Origin: Paenibacillus nanensis | GTDB taxonomy: Bacteria; Bacillota; Bacilli; Paenibacillales; Paenibacillaceae | Assembly: GCF_003583765.1 (NCBI RefSeq) | Contig: NZ_QXQA01000003.1 | Span: forward strand, 299,496 to 363,495 | DNA length: 64,000 nt | Direction: 5' to 3' | Part shown: one piece after another, positions 56,068 through 64,000 of the stretch | Layout: each line of letters opens with the position of its first letter | Numbering within the stretch: the first letter of the stretch is position 1 | The notes under the pieces: generated by a model | The model's input: only the letters and a program-made list of their open reading frames with translations | What the model was told of the DNA's origin: nothing | Databases searched by the model: none | Position numbers and translations under genes: made by a program

Positions 56068-56781
56068 TTGTCTGACATTAACATATGGCTGGCGTTCGGC
56101 GCCGGCTTCGCGTCGTTTGTATCGCCTTGCTGTCTTCCGCTTTATCCGTCCTATTTGTCTTACATAACCGGCATTTCGGTATCGGAGCTGAAGGGTTCTC
56201 AGCTTTCAGGCAAAAAACGCATGCTCATGATGACGCATACGCTGTTTTTTGTATTAGGCTTTTGTACCGTTTATTATACGCTCGGTTACGGGACGAACGT
56301 ATTCAGCGAATTTTTTAGCGCACATAATCAGTTAATTCGGCAATTATCCGCGATTCTCATTATTTTGATGGGTCTTTTCTTAATGGGCATATTTCAGCCC
56401 CGCCTTCTGATGAAGGAACGCAGAATGGATTTTGTGCCGAAAAAAGCGAACTATATTAGCTCCTTTGTATTCGGAATCGGCTTTTCCGCCGGATGGACGC
56501 CTTGTATTGGCCCGGCGCTGACGGCAATATTAGGCCTTGCGGCATCCGAGCCGGGCACTTGGTTCGGACTAACTACGGCTTACGCTTTAGGCTTTGCGAT
56601 TCCGTTTTTTGTCCTGGCGTTCTTCTTGGGCACGGCAAAATGGATTTTGAAGTACTCCGCGACGGTCATGAAATTCGGCGGAGCCGTTATGATTCTGATG
56701 GGCATTTTGTTGTTTACCGATCAGATGACCAAAATTACGATCTGGCTAAATATGATTACGCCGGAATGGATGAAGTTTTAA
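56068..56781 (+). CDS. ccdA: Cytochrome c biogenesis protein CcdA
   Basis: A 237-residue CcdA/DsbD-core membrane protein with six hydrophobic helices. The redox cysteines are in VSPCCLPLYP and GWTPCIGPAL. It moves reducing equivalents across the membrane to extracytoplasmic thiol proteins. TTG start with GAAAGGAG 8 bases upstream. Its stop codon overlaps that of convergent splB by 4 bases. No partner thioredoxin-like gene is next to it. Confidence 0.92.
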   Translation: MSDINIWLAFGAGFASFVSPCCLPLYPSYLSYITGISVSELKGSQLSGKKRMLMMTHTLFFVLGFCTVYYTLGYGTNVFSEFFSAHNQLIRQLSAILIILMGLFLMGIFQPRLLMKERRMDFVPKKANYISSFVFGIGFSAGWTPCIGPALTAILGLAASEPGTWFGLTTAYALGFAIPFFVLAFFLGTAKWILKYSATVMKFGGAVMILMGILLFTDQMTKITIWLNMITPEWMKF

Positions 56782-57848
56782 GTGAAATATTCGATTTTCG
56801 ATTGCGGAAATTTATCGAAGACGCGCTCCGAAATGAACATGCGGAGCGCGTCTGCTTGTTCATCGGGGTAGACGTATTTGCCTTGGCCCCAGCGCCCCCA
56901 TTTGTACTTTCTTTTTTCGATATCCATCTCCAGCTTTGTTTTCGGATAGCGCTTCTCGATTACGCCTTTTGCTGTTTTCGTGAACCGGTGCTGAATCAGC
57001 TCGAAGGTTAAATCGTCTCTGGCGCCCTGCGGCAGCGCCTTATCGAGAGCGTCAATCAGCTCCGCGTATCCGTCCTCCCAGCCGTCATGCCAAATAATCG
57101 GCGCAATGAGAAACCCGATCGGGTATCCTGCAGACGCTGCCTTGGCCGCAGCCTCAATCCGCTGCTCAAACCGCGATGTCGCGGGCTCGAAGTTTTTAAT
57201 GACATATTTGCTGTTCACGCTGAACCTGATGCGGGTATGGCCGTTATGCCGCGCGTCCAGCAGCGAATCCACATGATGAAATTTCGTCACAAAACGGAGC
57301 CTTGCCAGCGGCTGATTGCCCATATATTCAATCAGCTCGCGCAAGCTGCCGGTAATCGGCTCGAGACCGACGGGATCGGAGGTGCAGGCCGCTTCGAACC
57401 GAGTAATCTCAGGCGCGCGTTCGTTAATGTAGCCTTGCGCCGCCTCCAAAATTTCATCGATATTGACGTATACCCGGACATAGGGCTTGGCTCCGAGCGT
57501 CGTCTGCAAGTAACAGTAGTGGCAATGCGCCATACAGCCGGTAGAGATCGGAATGGCGTATTCGGCTGACGGCTTTGACGTGTCGAACTTCAGCGTCTTG
57601 CGTAGTCCAACCACAAGGGTTCGCTTGGCGATGCGGTATTGCTCAAGCTCCGTATCTCCAGGCAAATTCGTGATTCGGTTATGAGAGGTCGTCATCCGGT
57701 ATGGAATGCCTTCTTGCTTCGCCCATTCAAATATTCGCTGTCCCTTCGGGTAGTCTAAAGCGGCGGGTTCGAAATAGACGAGCTCCGGCACAAAGGAGAG
57801 GCTGTTCCTGTCGATTCGCGCAGGCTTTTCCAGCAGCTTTTGAGTCAT
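56778..57848 (-). CDS. splB: Spore photoproduct lyase
   Basis: A 356-residue radical SAM enzyme that reverses 5-thyminyl-5,6-dihydrothymine in germinating spores. The Fe-S cysteines are Cys105, Cys109 and Cys112 in GCMAHCHYC (C-x3-C-x2-C). Cys155 in EAACTSDPVGLEP matches the catalytic Cys141 of B. subtilis SplB. The minus-strand ATG at 57848 is preceded by GGAGGAACA; an upstream in-frame start is not supported. It is a single gene; no splA is adjacent. Confidence 0.94.
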   Translation of the reverse strand: MTQKLLEKPARIDRNSLSFVPELVYFEPAALDYPKGQRIFEWAKQEGIPYRMTTSHNRITNLPGDTELEQYRIAKRTLVVGLRKTLKFDTSKPSAEYAIPISTGCMAHCHYCYLQTTLGAKPYVRVYVNIDEILEAAQGYINERAPEITRFEAACTSDPVGLEPITGSLRELIEYMGNQPLARLRFVTKFHHVDSLLDARHNGHTRIRFSVNSKYVIKNFEPATSRFEQRIEAAAKAASAGYPIGFLIAPIIWHDGWEDGYAELIDALDKALPQGARDDLTFELIQHRFTKTAKGVIEKRYPKTKLEMDIEKRKYKWGRWGQGKYVYPDEQADALRMFISERVFDKFPQSKIEYFT

Positions 57849-57944
57849 GATTGTTCCTCCGATTGCGGTATGGATACAAGCATTTTTAGTGTGTGAAATC
57901 AAGCGGACGGGCAATCAGGAAAGTGCGCCCTGTTTGGAATCGGC

Positions 57945-57974
57945 TTGCAGGATGAGGGAACGAAAGTGTATGAT
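57945..57974 (+). promoter_or_regulatory. Sigma-A promoter of mntR
   Basis: TTGCAG, 18 bases, TATGAT, about 60 bases upstream of the mntR start. It lies in the divergent splB-mntR gap. Confidence 0.55.
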
Positions 57975-58034
57975 ACATAGAGTGACGCGCCATGTTGCAC
58001 GGCAGAGTAAGCAAGGTTTGGGGGTGTTCTTTAG

Positions 58035-58457
58035 GTGCCGACTCCGAGCATGGAAGACTACTTGGAACGAATATATAAGCTGATAGACGAGAAGGGGTAT
58101 GCCCGCGTCTCTGATATCGCGGAGGGGCTCGAGGTACATCCGTCCTCTGTCACAAAAATGATCCAGAAGCTGGATAAGGACAATTACTTAGTCTATGAGA
58201 AATACCGCGGTCTTGTATTAACGAATAAAGGCAAGAAAATGGGAAAACGGCTTGTCGACCGCCATCAGCTGCTGGAAGAGTTTTTGACCGTCATAGGCGT
58301 TCAGGAAGAAAATATTTATAAAGATGTGGAAGGCATTGAGCATCACTTAAGCTGGGATTCCATTACTTGTATCGAGACGCTTGTGGAATATTTCAAAAGA
58401 GACAGTTCCAGAATGGACGAGCTCAAGTCGCTTCGTTCTTTGATGGAATCAGAATAA
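58035..58457 (+). CDS. mntR: Manganese-responsive regulator MntR
   Basis: A 140-residue DtxR-family repressor. The winged helix contains [20 protein letters not shown]. The six metal ligands known in B. subtilis are all in place: Asp8, Glu11, His77, Glu99, Glu102 and His103. This indicates a Mn-responsive repressor rather than an iron regulator. GTG start with GGGGTG about 8 bases upstream. No mnt transporter gene is in the window, so it acts in trans. Confidence 0.97.
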   Translation: MPTPSMEDYLERIYKLIDEKGYARVSDIAEGLEVHPSSVTKMIQKLDKDNYLVYEKYRGLVLTNKGKKMGKRLVDRHQLLEEFLTVIGVQEENIYKDVEGIEHHLSWDSITCIETLVEYFKRDSSRMDELKSLRSLMESE

Positions 58458-58490
58458 TGGAATAACACATCATCCAGCGCGCATGAAAAT

Positions 58491-58531
58491 AAAGAAGGTC
58501 AGCGGTTATGAAATCCGCTGACCTTCTTTGT
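58491..58531. terminator. Bidirectional terminator between mntR and the convergent gene
   Basis: AAAGAAGGTCAGCGG pairs perfectly with CCGCTGACCTTCTTT across a 9-base loop. The plus side continues into GTT and the minus side into TTATTTT. Confidence 0.88.
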
Positions 58532-58544
58532 TACGCACTGGCGT

Positions 58545-58871
58545 TTAGTGATATTTAGGCACATCGTCGTCGTCCTTGCCGCCTTCAATGACGCGGAAAG
58601 GAACCGTTTTGGATTTTGGTCGGTTATGCTTCGGCTTCCCGGCGGCGCTTCGGCTTGGTATTACTCGCGTTTGCTGACGGCTGCTTCCGCTATGTCCGCG
58701 CAGCGATCCCGGCGGAAACTTATAGAGAAGAAAGATTCCGCCGATGATCACAATCGGCAGAAGCAGCTGCAGCGGGTTGCTCAGGAGACCTACGACCAGG
58801 CCGATTGCCATAAGGATGACAATGATTACAGCCCCTATGCTCCATTTGTTGACTCGGTTGAACACATTCAT
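58545..58871 (-). CDS. Small membrane protein with basic tail
   Basis: A 108-residue protein with two hydrophobic helices (WSIGAVIIVILMAIGLVVGL and LQLLLPIVIIGGIFLLYKF) followed by a Ser/Arg/Lys-rich soluble tail ending in GGKDDDDVPKYH. ATG at 58871 with GGAAAGG upstream; a GTG at 58874 is next to it. In B. subtilis the yqhP gene is beside yqhQ; this could be its positional counterpart but I cannot show homology. Closed by the terminator shared with mntR. Confidence 0.7.
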   Translation of the reverse strand: MNVFNRVNKWSIGAVIIVILMAIGLVVGLLSNPLQLLLPIVIIGGIFLLYKFPPGSLRGHSGSSRQQTRVIPSRSAAGKPKHNRPKSKTVPFRVIEGGKDDDDVPKYH

Positions 58872-58906
58872 CACGCCTTTCCGTCAAGCATTAAGCATTC
58901 ATCTTG

Positions 58907-59896
58907 TTAATTGAATTTCGGTTCGGACATTTGCCGATCCAGCTCGCGCATCCGGTTGAAGGAAGCGATCGAGACCGCTACCTGATCATCCTTAGGCTCT
59001 TTCGTTGTAAGAAGCTGCAGCCAAAGTCCCGGGTACCCGAGAAAACGAAGGAGCGGAATATCCCGCACCGCGTTCGTCAGCCTTAGTACTTCGTAGGAAA
59101 CGCCTAATACGACAGGGAGGAGCGCAATACGGATAACGACGCGTTCCCAAATCGTATCCCATTCGAATACAGGCAGCGAATAGATGACAACGCCGACTAT
59201 GACCGTAAAAACAATAAAGCTCGATCCGCACCGATAATGCAGTCTGCTGTATTTCTGTACGTTTTTGACCGTCAGCTCTTCCCCGGCTTCGTACGCGCTG
59301 ATCACTTTATGCTCGGCCCCGTGATATTGGAACAGTCTCTTAATGAGCGGGGTCATGGAGATGGCGTATAAATAAATAAGAAGCATTAAAATTTTTATAA
59401 GTCCTTCTAATAGATTATGACCGATCGTGCTTTCGAATAACCCTTCAAACAGCAATCCTTCCAATATGGCCGGCACGCCGGTAAAGATCAGCTTCCCGGC
59501 GAGGAAGGACAATACGCCTGCAACGGCTACGCTAACGATCATGCCTGCGCTTAGCCCTGTTTTCTTCTCGGGGGCATCCGCAGCCTCCTGATAGCTAGCT
59601 TCAGCCTTCGGCGATGAAGCGCCTTCTTCCTCGGTTTCGTCCTCCGCATATTTCTCCATTGAAAAATTCAAATGTTGAGAGCCCTTCGCGCTTGAGTCGA
59701 GGATACCGACAATGCCGCGAATGAACGGGATTTTTTTGAGTGGCGCAAGCCATTTTTGCGTCGTCCGGGGCACTTCGTAAAAGATGATTTCATCGTTTTT
59801 GCGCCGAACCGCCGTAACGTTGACATGCTTCCCGGCAAACATAACGCCTTCTATAACGGCCTGTCCGCCGTATATATTCCGTGGATCTTGAGACAA
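58907..59896 (-). CDS. yqhQ: DUF1385 membrane protein YqhQ
   Basis: A 329-residue DUF1385 protein. The family signature is YGGQAVIEGVMFAGK at residues 9-23, and YRCGSSFIVFTVIVGV lies downstream; four or more membrane helices lie between about 120 and 270. An acidic low-complexity insert (DETEEEGASS, about 85-110) is present. TTG start with AAAGGTGG upstream. Divergent from yqhR. No molecular function is firmly established. Confidence 0.93.
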   Translation of the reverse strand: MSQDPRNIYGGQAVIEGVMFAGKHVNVTAVRRKNDEIIFYEVPRTTQKWLAPLKKIPFIRGIVGILDSSAKGSQHLNFSMEKYAEDETEEEGASSPKAEASYQEAADAPEKKTGLSAGMIVSVAVAGVLSFLAGKLIFTGVPAILEGLLFEGLFESTIGHNLLEGLIKILMLLIYLYAISMTPLIKRLFQYHGAEHKVISAYEAGEELTVKNVQKYSRLHYRCGSSFIVFTVIVGVVIYSLPVFEWDTIWERVVIRIALLPVVLGVSYEVLRLTNAVRDIPLLRFLGYPGLWLQLLTTKEPKDDQVAVSIASFNRMRELDRQMSEPKFN

Positions 59897-60072
59897 GGGA
59901 GTGCCACCTTTCCTTACGAATTGTTCTAAAATGTCCTACAGCTATTGTACTTGATCTTCAGGCTAAATGCGAGCGCCCGCATGCGGGCATACTTTGATTA
60001 GAGCGGGTCGGAATCACGCATACTAGCCGTATTCAGGCTTAAATTACTCAACAAATGACAGGAGAGATGAAG

Positions 60073-60585
60073 ATGAGCAACCAATACGTTATGCATCGGG
60101 GGGCCGCACGCTCCGAGAGAAGACGCTTTACGAATCCTTGGCTCTTCCCGCTGGAGATCGGATGTTATGCCGGTTTGTTTTTTGGCGTCATACGCTGGAT
60201 TTCCTATGAAATGAACTTTACCCGCGTATTGCCCGGCTTTTTGCTTGATTCTTTCTTCAGCCATGATTTCCTGCGTTCGTGGTGGGGCATCTCTGCCGGA
60301 ATCGCATGCTTTATCGCGCTTTCTATTGTCGCGGCTTTGCTGTATAAAGTTGCCCTCGGAAAATTCAAAGGGCCTTGGGCGGGCATTTTTTATGGGATCG
60401 GCTGGTGGGCTGTTCTGTTTGGCTTGATTTGTCCGCTGCTCGGCATGACTCCGTGGATGAACAAAATCGGCTGGAACACCATTTTTACAGAACTGAGCGT
60501 AATGACGGTTTGGGGCTTGTTTATCGGTTTCTCGATCGCCTTCGAGTTTACGGATGAGGCTTCCCGGGAACCGATGAACGCATAG
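60073..60585 (+). CDS. yqhR: YqhR family membrane protein
   Basis: A 170-residue integral membrane protein with four hydrophobic helices, starting MSNQYVMHRGAARSERRRF. Its position between yqhQ and aroQ and its layout match B. subtilis YqhR. The ATG at 60073 has CAGGAGAG about 7-8 bases upstream; in-frame ATGs at 60055 and 60067 are less well placed. Function unknown. The 176-base divergent gap to yqhQ shows nothing else that I can support. Confidence 0.8.
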   Translation: MSNQYVMHRGAARSERRRFTNPWLFPLEIGCYAGLFFGVIRWISYEMNFTRVLPGFLLDSFFSHDFLRSWWGISAGIACFIALSIVAALLYKVALGKFKGPWAGIFYGIGWWAVLFGLICPLLGMTPWMNKIGWNTIFTELSVMTVWGLFIGFSIAFEFTDEASREPMNA

Positions 60586-60683
60586 TCTGTCTAGTTGTTA
60601 CTTCTCAAGCGCCGGGGATTTGTGGTAAAATGTCTTGTGATCTTTGTCGCAATTGAACATTAGACAGCTTTGGAGGTGCGGGC

Positions 60684-61136
60684 GTGCTCAGAATCGCAGT
60701 GCTGAACGGTCCTAATTTGAATATGCTTGGCATTCGCGAGCCTGGGGTATACGGCAATGACTCGCTTGCCGCTATCGAGGAGCTTGTGAAAAAAAGAGGA
60801 GACGAACTTGGCGTTTCAGTATCGTTCTTCCAAACGAATCACGAAGGCGAGATGATTGACCGCATACATAGCGCCTACGGCAACGAAGAAGGCATCATCA
60901 TCAATCCCGGAGCTTGGACACATTACAGTTATGCGATCCGCGACGCGCTGAGCGCCGTAGCGCTGCCGATTGTTGAAGTGCACCTGTCCAATATTCATAA
61001 GAGAGAAGCATTCCGTCATCTTTCGGTCGTCGCGCCTGTAGCCGTCGGCCAGCTTGCAGGTTTCGGCTCCTTTGGCTATGTGATGGCACTTGAGGCGTTG
61101 ACGCGTTTGCTTCAAAGCGAAAGCAATAAAGGATAA
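60684..61136 (+). CDS. aroQ: Type II 3-dehydroquinate dehydratase
   Basis: A 150-residue dodecameric-type dehydroquinase catalysing step three of the shikimate pathway. The active-site loop is [18 protein letters not shown], with Arg and Tyr catalytic residues; [17 protein letters not shown] and [15 protein letters not shown] follow. GTG start with GGAGGTG upstream. It is followed by pepP 12 bases on. Confidence 0.96.
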   Translation: MLRIAVLNGPNLNMLGIREPGVYGNDSLAAIEELVKKRGDELGVSVSFFQTNHEGEMIDRIHSAYGNEEGIIINPGAWTHYSYAIRDALSAVALPIVEVHLSNIHKREAFRHLSVVAPVAVGQLAGFGSFGYVMALEALTRLLQSESNKG

Positions 61137-61148
61137 GGGGAGAACAAG

Positions 61149-62222
61149 ATGACGATGGAGCGAGTAGAACGGCTGCGCAAGCTTCTGGAAGAGAACGGTC
61201 TGGAAGCGTTATTGATCGCAAGTCCTTATAACAGGCGTTACATCAGCGGTTTTACGGGCACTGCGGGCTACGTGGTAGTAACTTCTGCAGAGAGCTACTT
61301 TTTGACGGATTTCCGCTACCGGGAGCAGGCATCGAAGCAAGTACAAGGCTTCCAGGTCATGGAGCATGGCACAAGCCCGATCGATGAGATTCGCGAGCTG
61401 CTGCTTAAAGCAGGCATCGGGACGCTCGGATTCGAGCAGGAGCATGTAAGCTATGGCGAATACTTGCAGTGGGGAAAGACGCTTGGATCGATCGAGCTTA
61501 AGCCTGCGGCAGGTCTTGTCGAAAAGCTTCGGATGATTAAAGAAGAATCGGAGCTGCAAGTGATGCAGGAAGCTGCCGACTTGGCTGACCGCACATTCAA
61601 GCATATTCTTGGCGTCATTTCGACCGGCATCAAAGAATCGGACATCGCGCTCGAGATGGAAGTGTTCATGCGCAGCCATGGCGCAACCAGCTCCTCCTTC
61701 GATACGATCGTCGCCTCGGGCGAGCGTTCCGCGCTGCCTCACGGCGTAGCCAGCGATCGCGCAATCGGGACAGACGAGTTCGTGAAGCTGGATTTTGGCG
61801 CCTATTACAATGGGTACTGCTCGGACTTGACGAGAACGGTAGTCATCGGCAAGCCAAGCGCCAAGCATAAGGAGATTTACGATATTGTGCTGGAGGCACA
61901 GCTGCATGCGCTTGCGAACATTCGTCCGGGCATGACCGGCCTTGAGGCCGACGCGCTTTGCCGCGATATCATAACGAAGTACGGCTACGGCGACAACTTT
62001 GGCCACGGCACCGGCCATGGTCTCGGCATGGAAATCCATGAAGCGCCTAGGCTGTCCAGACTAAGCGATACGATTTTAACGCCCGGCATGACTGTAACGG
62101 TAGAACCCGGCATTTACGTACCTGGCTTTGGCGGGGTGCGCATTGAGGACGACATCGTTATTACGGAATCCGGTATTAAAATATTGACCTCATCCCCGAA
62201 AGAACTTATCTGTCTGGGATAG
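61149..62222 (+). CDS. pepP: Xaa-Pro aminopeptidase (M24)
   Basis: A 357-residue proline peptidase of the pita-bread fold. The N-terminal creatinase-like domain is followed by a catalytic domain with metal ligands in [18 protein letters not shown] (two Asp), [14 protein letters not shown] (His) and VEPGIY / [10 protein letters not shown] (two Glu). ATG 61149 with AAGGGGAG upstream. It precedes efp as in B. subtilis yqhT-efp. Confidence 0.94.
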   Translation: MTMERVERLRKLLEENGLEALLIASPYNRRYISGFTGTAGYVVVTSAESYFLTDFRYREQASKQVQGFQVMEHGTSPIDEIRELLLKAGIGTLGFEQEHVSYGEYLQWGKTLGSIELKPAAGLVEKLRMIKEESELQVMQEAADLADRTFKHILGVISTGIKESDIALEMEVFMRSHGATSSSFDTIVASGERSALPHGVASDRAIGTDEFVKLDFGAYYNGYCSDLTRTVVIGKPSAKHKEIYDIVLEAQLHALANIRPGMTGLEADALCRDIITKYGYGDNFGHGTGHGLGMEIHEAPRLSRLSDTILTPGMTVTVEPGIYVPGFGGVRIEDDIVITESGIKILTSSPKELICLG

Positions 62223-62250
62223 GCACATCTTATTCAGGAGGGAATCAGCA

Positions 62251-62808
62251 ATGATTTCAGTAAACGATTTTAAAACAGGCTTAACCGTACAAGTGGACAA
62301 CGATATTTACACCGTCCTGGATTTCCAACACGTAAAACCGGGCAAAGGCGCGGCTTTTGTTCGCTCTAAGCTGAAAAACCTGCGCAACGGCAACGTTGTG
62401 GAGAAAACCTTCCGCGCCGGCGAAACAATCGGCCGCGCGCAAATCGAGAACAGAGAAGTTCAATACCTGTACAACTCGGGTAACGAATATACGTTTATGG
62501 ACAACGAAACGTTCGACCAGTTCAATCTGGACAAGAAGCAGCTGGAGTGGGAGCTGAACTTCCTGAAAGAGAACATGAACGTTAATATTTCGAGCTTCCA
62601 AGGCGAAATTTTGGGTATCCAAATGCCGAACAGCGTAGAGCTGAAAGTCATTGAGACAGAGCCAGGCGTTAAAGGCAATACGGCTCAAGGCGCAACGAAA
62701 AACGCGAAGGTTGAAACCGGGCTGAACGTACAAGTGCCTTTGTTCATTAACGAAGGCGACGTTCTGCTGATCGATACGCGCGAAGGCAAATATATTTCCA
62801 GAGCGTAG
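62251..62808 (+). CDS. efp: Elongation factor P
   Basis: A 185-residue EF-P with three beta-barrel domains; it relieves ribosome stalling on polyproline. Lys32 in [12 protein letters not shown] is the residue that would carry a post-translational modification (5-aminopentanolylation in B. subtilis). Motif [20 protein letters not shown] ends the protein. RBS AGGAGGGA precedes the ATG. A strong terminator follows. Confidence 0.98.
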   Translation: MISVNDFKTGLTVQVDNDIYTVLDFQHVKPGKGAAFVRSKLKNLRNGNVVEKTFRAGETIGRAQIENREVQYLYNSGNEYTFMDNETFDQFNLDKKQLEWELNFLKENMNVNISSFQGEILGIQMPNSVELKVIETEPGVKGNTAQGATKNAKVETGLNVQVPLFINEGDVLLIDTREGKYISRA

Positions 62809-62817
62809 ATTTGGAAA

Positions 62818-62859
62818 GCCGTCCCGCACTGCCGTATGGGCAGTCGGGACGGTTTTTTT
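62818..62859 (+). terminator. Terminator after efp
   Basis: CCGTCCCG / CGGGACGG with an inner ACTGCC/GGGCAGT stem and a run of seven T residues. The tandem array begins 40 bases after it. Confidence 0.92.
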
Positions 62860-62898
62860 ATTTGGCTATGAAGCTGAGCCGTTGCCCGGAGTGAATAT

Positions 62899-63435
62899 GT
62901 CGGTGAGACCGGCTTAAACCGACTGAGGCCGATTGGCATGAGCGAATAAGTCGGCGGCAGCGCCTTATATTGGCTGAAGTCGGCTGGCAGGGGCGAACAA
63001 GTCGGTGAGACCGCCTTAAACCGACTGGGGCGGATTGGCATGAGTGAAGAAGTCGGCGGCAGCGTCTTATATTGGCTGAAGTCGGTCGGCAGGGGCGAAA
63101 AGATCGGTGAGACCGCCTTAAACCGACTGAGGTCGATTGGCATGAGTGAAGAAGTCGGCGGCAGCGCCTTATATTGGCTGAAGTCGGTTGGCAGGGGCGA
63201 ACGAGTCGGTGAAACCGCCTTAAACCGACTGAGGCGGATTGACATGAGCGAATAAGTCGGCGGCAGCGCCTTATATTGGCTGAAGTCGGTCGGCAGGGGG
63301 GGAACAAGTCGGTGAGACCGCCTTAAACGGCCTGAGGGCGATTGCATGAGCGAATAAGTCGGTGAGACCGCCTTAAACGGACTGAGGCGGATTGACATGG
63401 GCGAATAAGTCGGCGGCAGCGCCTTAAATCGATTG
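62899..63435. repeat. Tandem array 1: alternating GC-rich 51-bp units
   Basis: About ten and a half units, 51 bp each (50 or 52 in two places). Type A (starts GTCGGTGAGACCGCCTTAAA) and type B (starts GTCGGCGGCAGCGCCTTATA) alternate as a 102-bp higher-order repeat; A starts at 62899, 63001, 63103, 63205, 63308, 63358 and B at 62950, 63052, 63154, 63256, 63409 (partial). The B copy is missing between the last two A units. Many A units contain two mutually exclusive short inverted repeats: GTCGGT/ACCGAC and CCGCCT/AGGCGG. The long open frames here are a consequence of the 3-fold period. No supported gene lies in this stretch. Confidence 0.92.
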
Positions 63436-63460
63436 AAATGCTTTTTGTTAGCAAATAATT

Positions 63461-63772
63461 ACGTCACACGATACTAAAAGCAAAGAGTGAGTTGCTCGCA
63501 AGCAACTAATTACGTCACACGATACTAAAAGCACGGAGTGAGCAGTAAGCGAGTAATAGTCACGTCACACGATACTAAAAGTATGAAGTGAGCTGTTCCC
63601 AAGCAAATAACCACGTCACACGATACTAAAAGTATGAAGTGAGCTGTTCCCAAGCAAATAACCACGTCACACGATACTAAAAGCATGGAGTGAGCAGTTT
63701 GCGAGCAAATAATCACGTCACGCGATACTAAAAGTATTGAGTTAGCTGCTCGCAAGCAAATAATTACGTCAC
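63461..63772. repeat. Tandem array 2: AT-richer 51-bp units
   Basis: Six full units and the start of a seventh, each opening with ACGTCACACGATACTAAAAG, at 63461, 63512, 63562, 63613, 63664, 63715 and 63766. The spacing is 51, 50, 51, 51, 51, 51. The unit has no sequence similarity to array 1 that I can see. Several units contain the small hairpin ATACT-AAA-AGTAT. The last unit is broken after ACGTCAC by the IS element end. No gene is supported. Confidence 0.92.
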
Positions 63773-64000
63773 TGGACCTCTGTCAAGAAAGTGGACAGTA
63801 AAATAAGAGAATCTAGGATGCTGTACGATCAAAAAACTGTGCACTAAACTGCGCTGGCGACAAGTATCCCAGTGAACTGTGAATTCGTTTGCGGTTGTAG
63901 AAAAGTTCAATGTACTCGAAAATCGCCTGCTTGGCTTGTTCCTTTGTCCGGAATTTTGTGCAATAGATCAGCTCTTTTTTCAGTACGCTGTGAAAAGATT
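63773..64000 (-). mobile_element. IS3-family insertion sequence, end portion
   Basis: Begins with TGGACCTCTGTCAAGAAAGT, an inverted-repeat-like terminus with the TG end typical of IS3-family elements. It contains the C-terminal part of a DDE transposase on the minus strand. It appears to sit inside a unit of array 2. The remainder, including the other end and any target duplication, lies beyond the window. Confidence 0.75.
63813..64000 (-). CDS. IS3-family transposase OrfB, C-terminal part (partial)
   Basis: Sixty-two codons of a reading frame open at the window edge. The peptide includes FHSVLKKELIYCTKFRTKEQ, then YIELFYNRKRIHSSLGYLSP, the typical end of the rve integrase domain of IS3/IS150-type OrfB; the catalytic Glu of the DDE triad is expected in the KKEL segment. 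The stop is at 63813-63815. Full length cannot be judged. Confidence 0.9.
   Translation of the reverse strand, partial: SFHSVLKKELIYCTKFRTKEQAKQAIFEYIELFYNRKRIHSSLGYLSPAQFSAQFFDRTAS

Noticed and set aside
56493..57011. 172-codon plus-strand frame over the ccdA-splB junction
   Set aside because: It overlaps two secure genes in other frames and has no RBS.
62685..63398. 237-codon minus-strand frame across array 1
   Set aside because: The frame is open only because the period is a multiple of three; it runs into antisense of efp and its terminator and has no RBS.
63525..63755. 76-codon minus-strand frame with a 17-residue hydrophobic repeat in array 2
   Set aside because: Again a product of the 51-bp period. 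No RBS or promoter, and one unit is 50 bp, which shifts the frame.
62899..63772. CRISPR array
   Set aside because: The units repeat in full with no unique spacers, and there are no cas genes nearby. They are minisatellite-type tandem repeats.

Overview
The window looks like the chromosome of a spore-forming Firmicute of the Paenibacillaceae type (Paenibacillus or a close relative); this is inferred from gene content and order, since no rRNA is present. Evidence: sporulation and germination genes (yqfC, yqfD, a gerP cluster, splB), a SigA primary sigma factor, T-box leaders on aminoacyl-tRNA synthetase genes, and a gene order that closely follows the Bacillus subtilis rpsU-to-yqfO region. Coding density is high and most genes have strong Shine-Dalgarno sites. 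TTG and GTG starts are common and were chosen here from RBS position.

Layout. 1-5.2 kb: the end of addB and all of addA (recombination helicase-nuclease), then a membrane-anchored protein and a Met/Asn/Gln repeat protein. 5.2-28.4 kb: a housekeeping backbone. It runs hit, rpsU-yqeY, a sigma-W-type promoter driving nfeD-floA and a small membrane gene, yqfC-yqfD, phoH-pgpH-ybeY-dgkA-cdd-era, yqzL-recO, T-box-glyQS, ppsR, yqxD, dnaG-sigA, a membrane gene, and trmK-yqfO. 28.4-38.7 kb: rnpB (with class A-like signatures), an exported subtilase with a long N-terminal region, ypuI, a DUF1540 gene whose RBS lies inside a terminator-like hairpin, an overlapping module (ABC ATPase, membrane alpha/beta hydrolase, HelD), and a PAS-HTH regulator. 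38.9-47.0 kb: a small Cys/His protein and the glycogen operon glgB-C-D-A plus a GH15 glucosidase. 47.0-48.9 kb: gerPA-PE on the minus strand under a sigma-K-type promoter, divergent from an Hsp20-like gene. 50-58.5 kb: metal homeostasis (zur, a Zur-box-controlled znuACB, mntR) interleaved with yidD, T-box-metG, ccdA and splB. 58.5-62.8 kb: the yqhQ/yqhR/aroQ/pepP/efp block. 62.9-64.0 kb: two unrelated tandem arrays that share a 51-bp period; an IS3-family element appears to interrupt the second and runs off the window.

How the parts connect. The first half is mostly translation, replication-initiation and membrane-stress functions. The Zur gene and its probable target (operator at 53258-53276) lie 3 kb apart. 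The glg genes form one translationally coupled unit for glycogen synthesis plus a hydrolytic exit route. The most unusual features are the paired 51-bp arrays with the IS insertion, the hairpin that buries the DUF1540 RBS, the possible attenuator between znuA and znuC, and the subtilase N-terminal region. I did not find a defence system, CRISPR array, prophage, tRNA gene or biosynthetic cluster.
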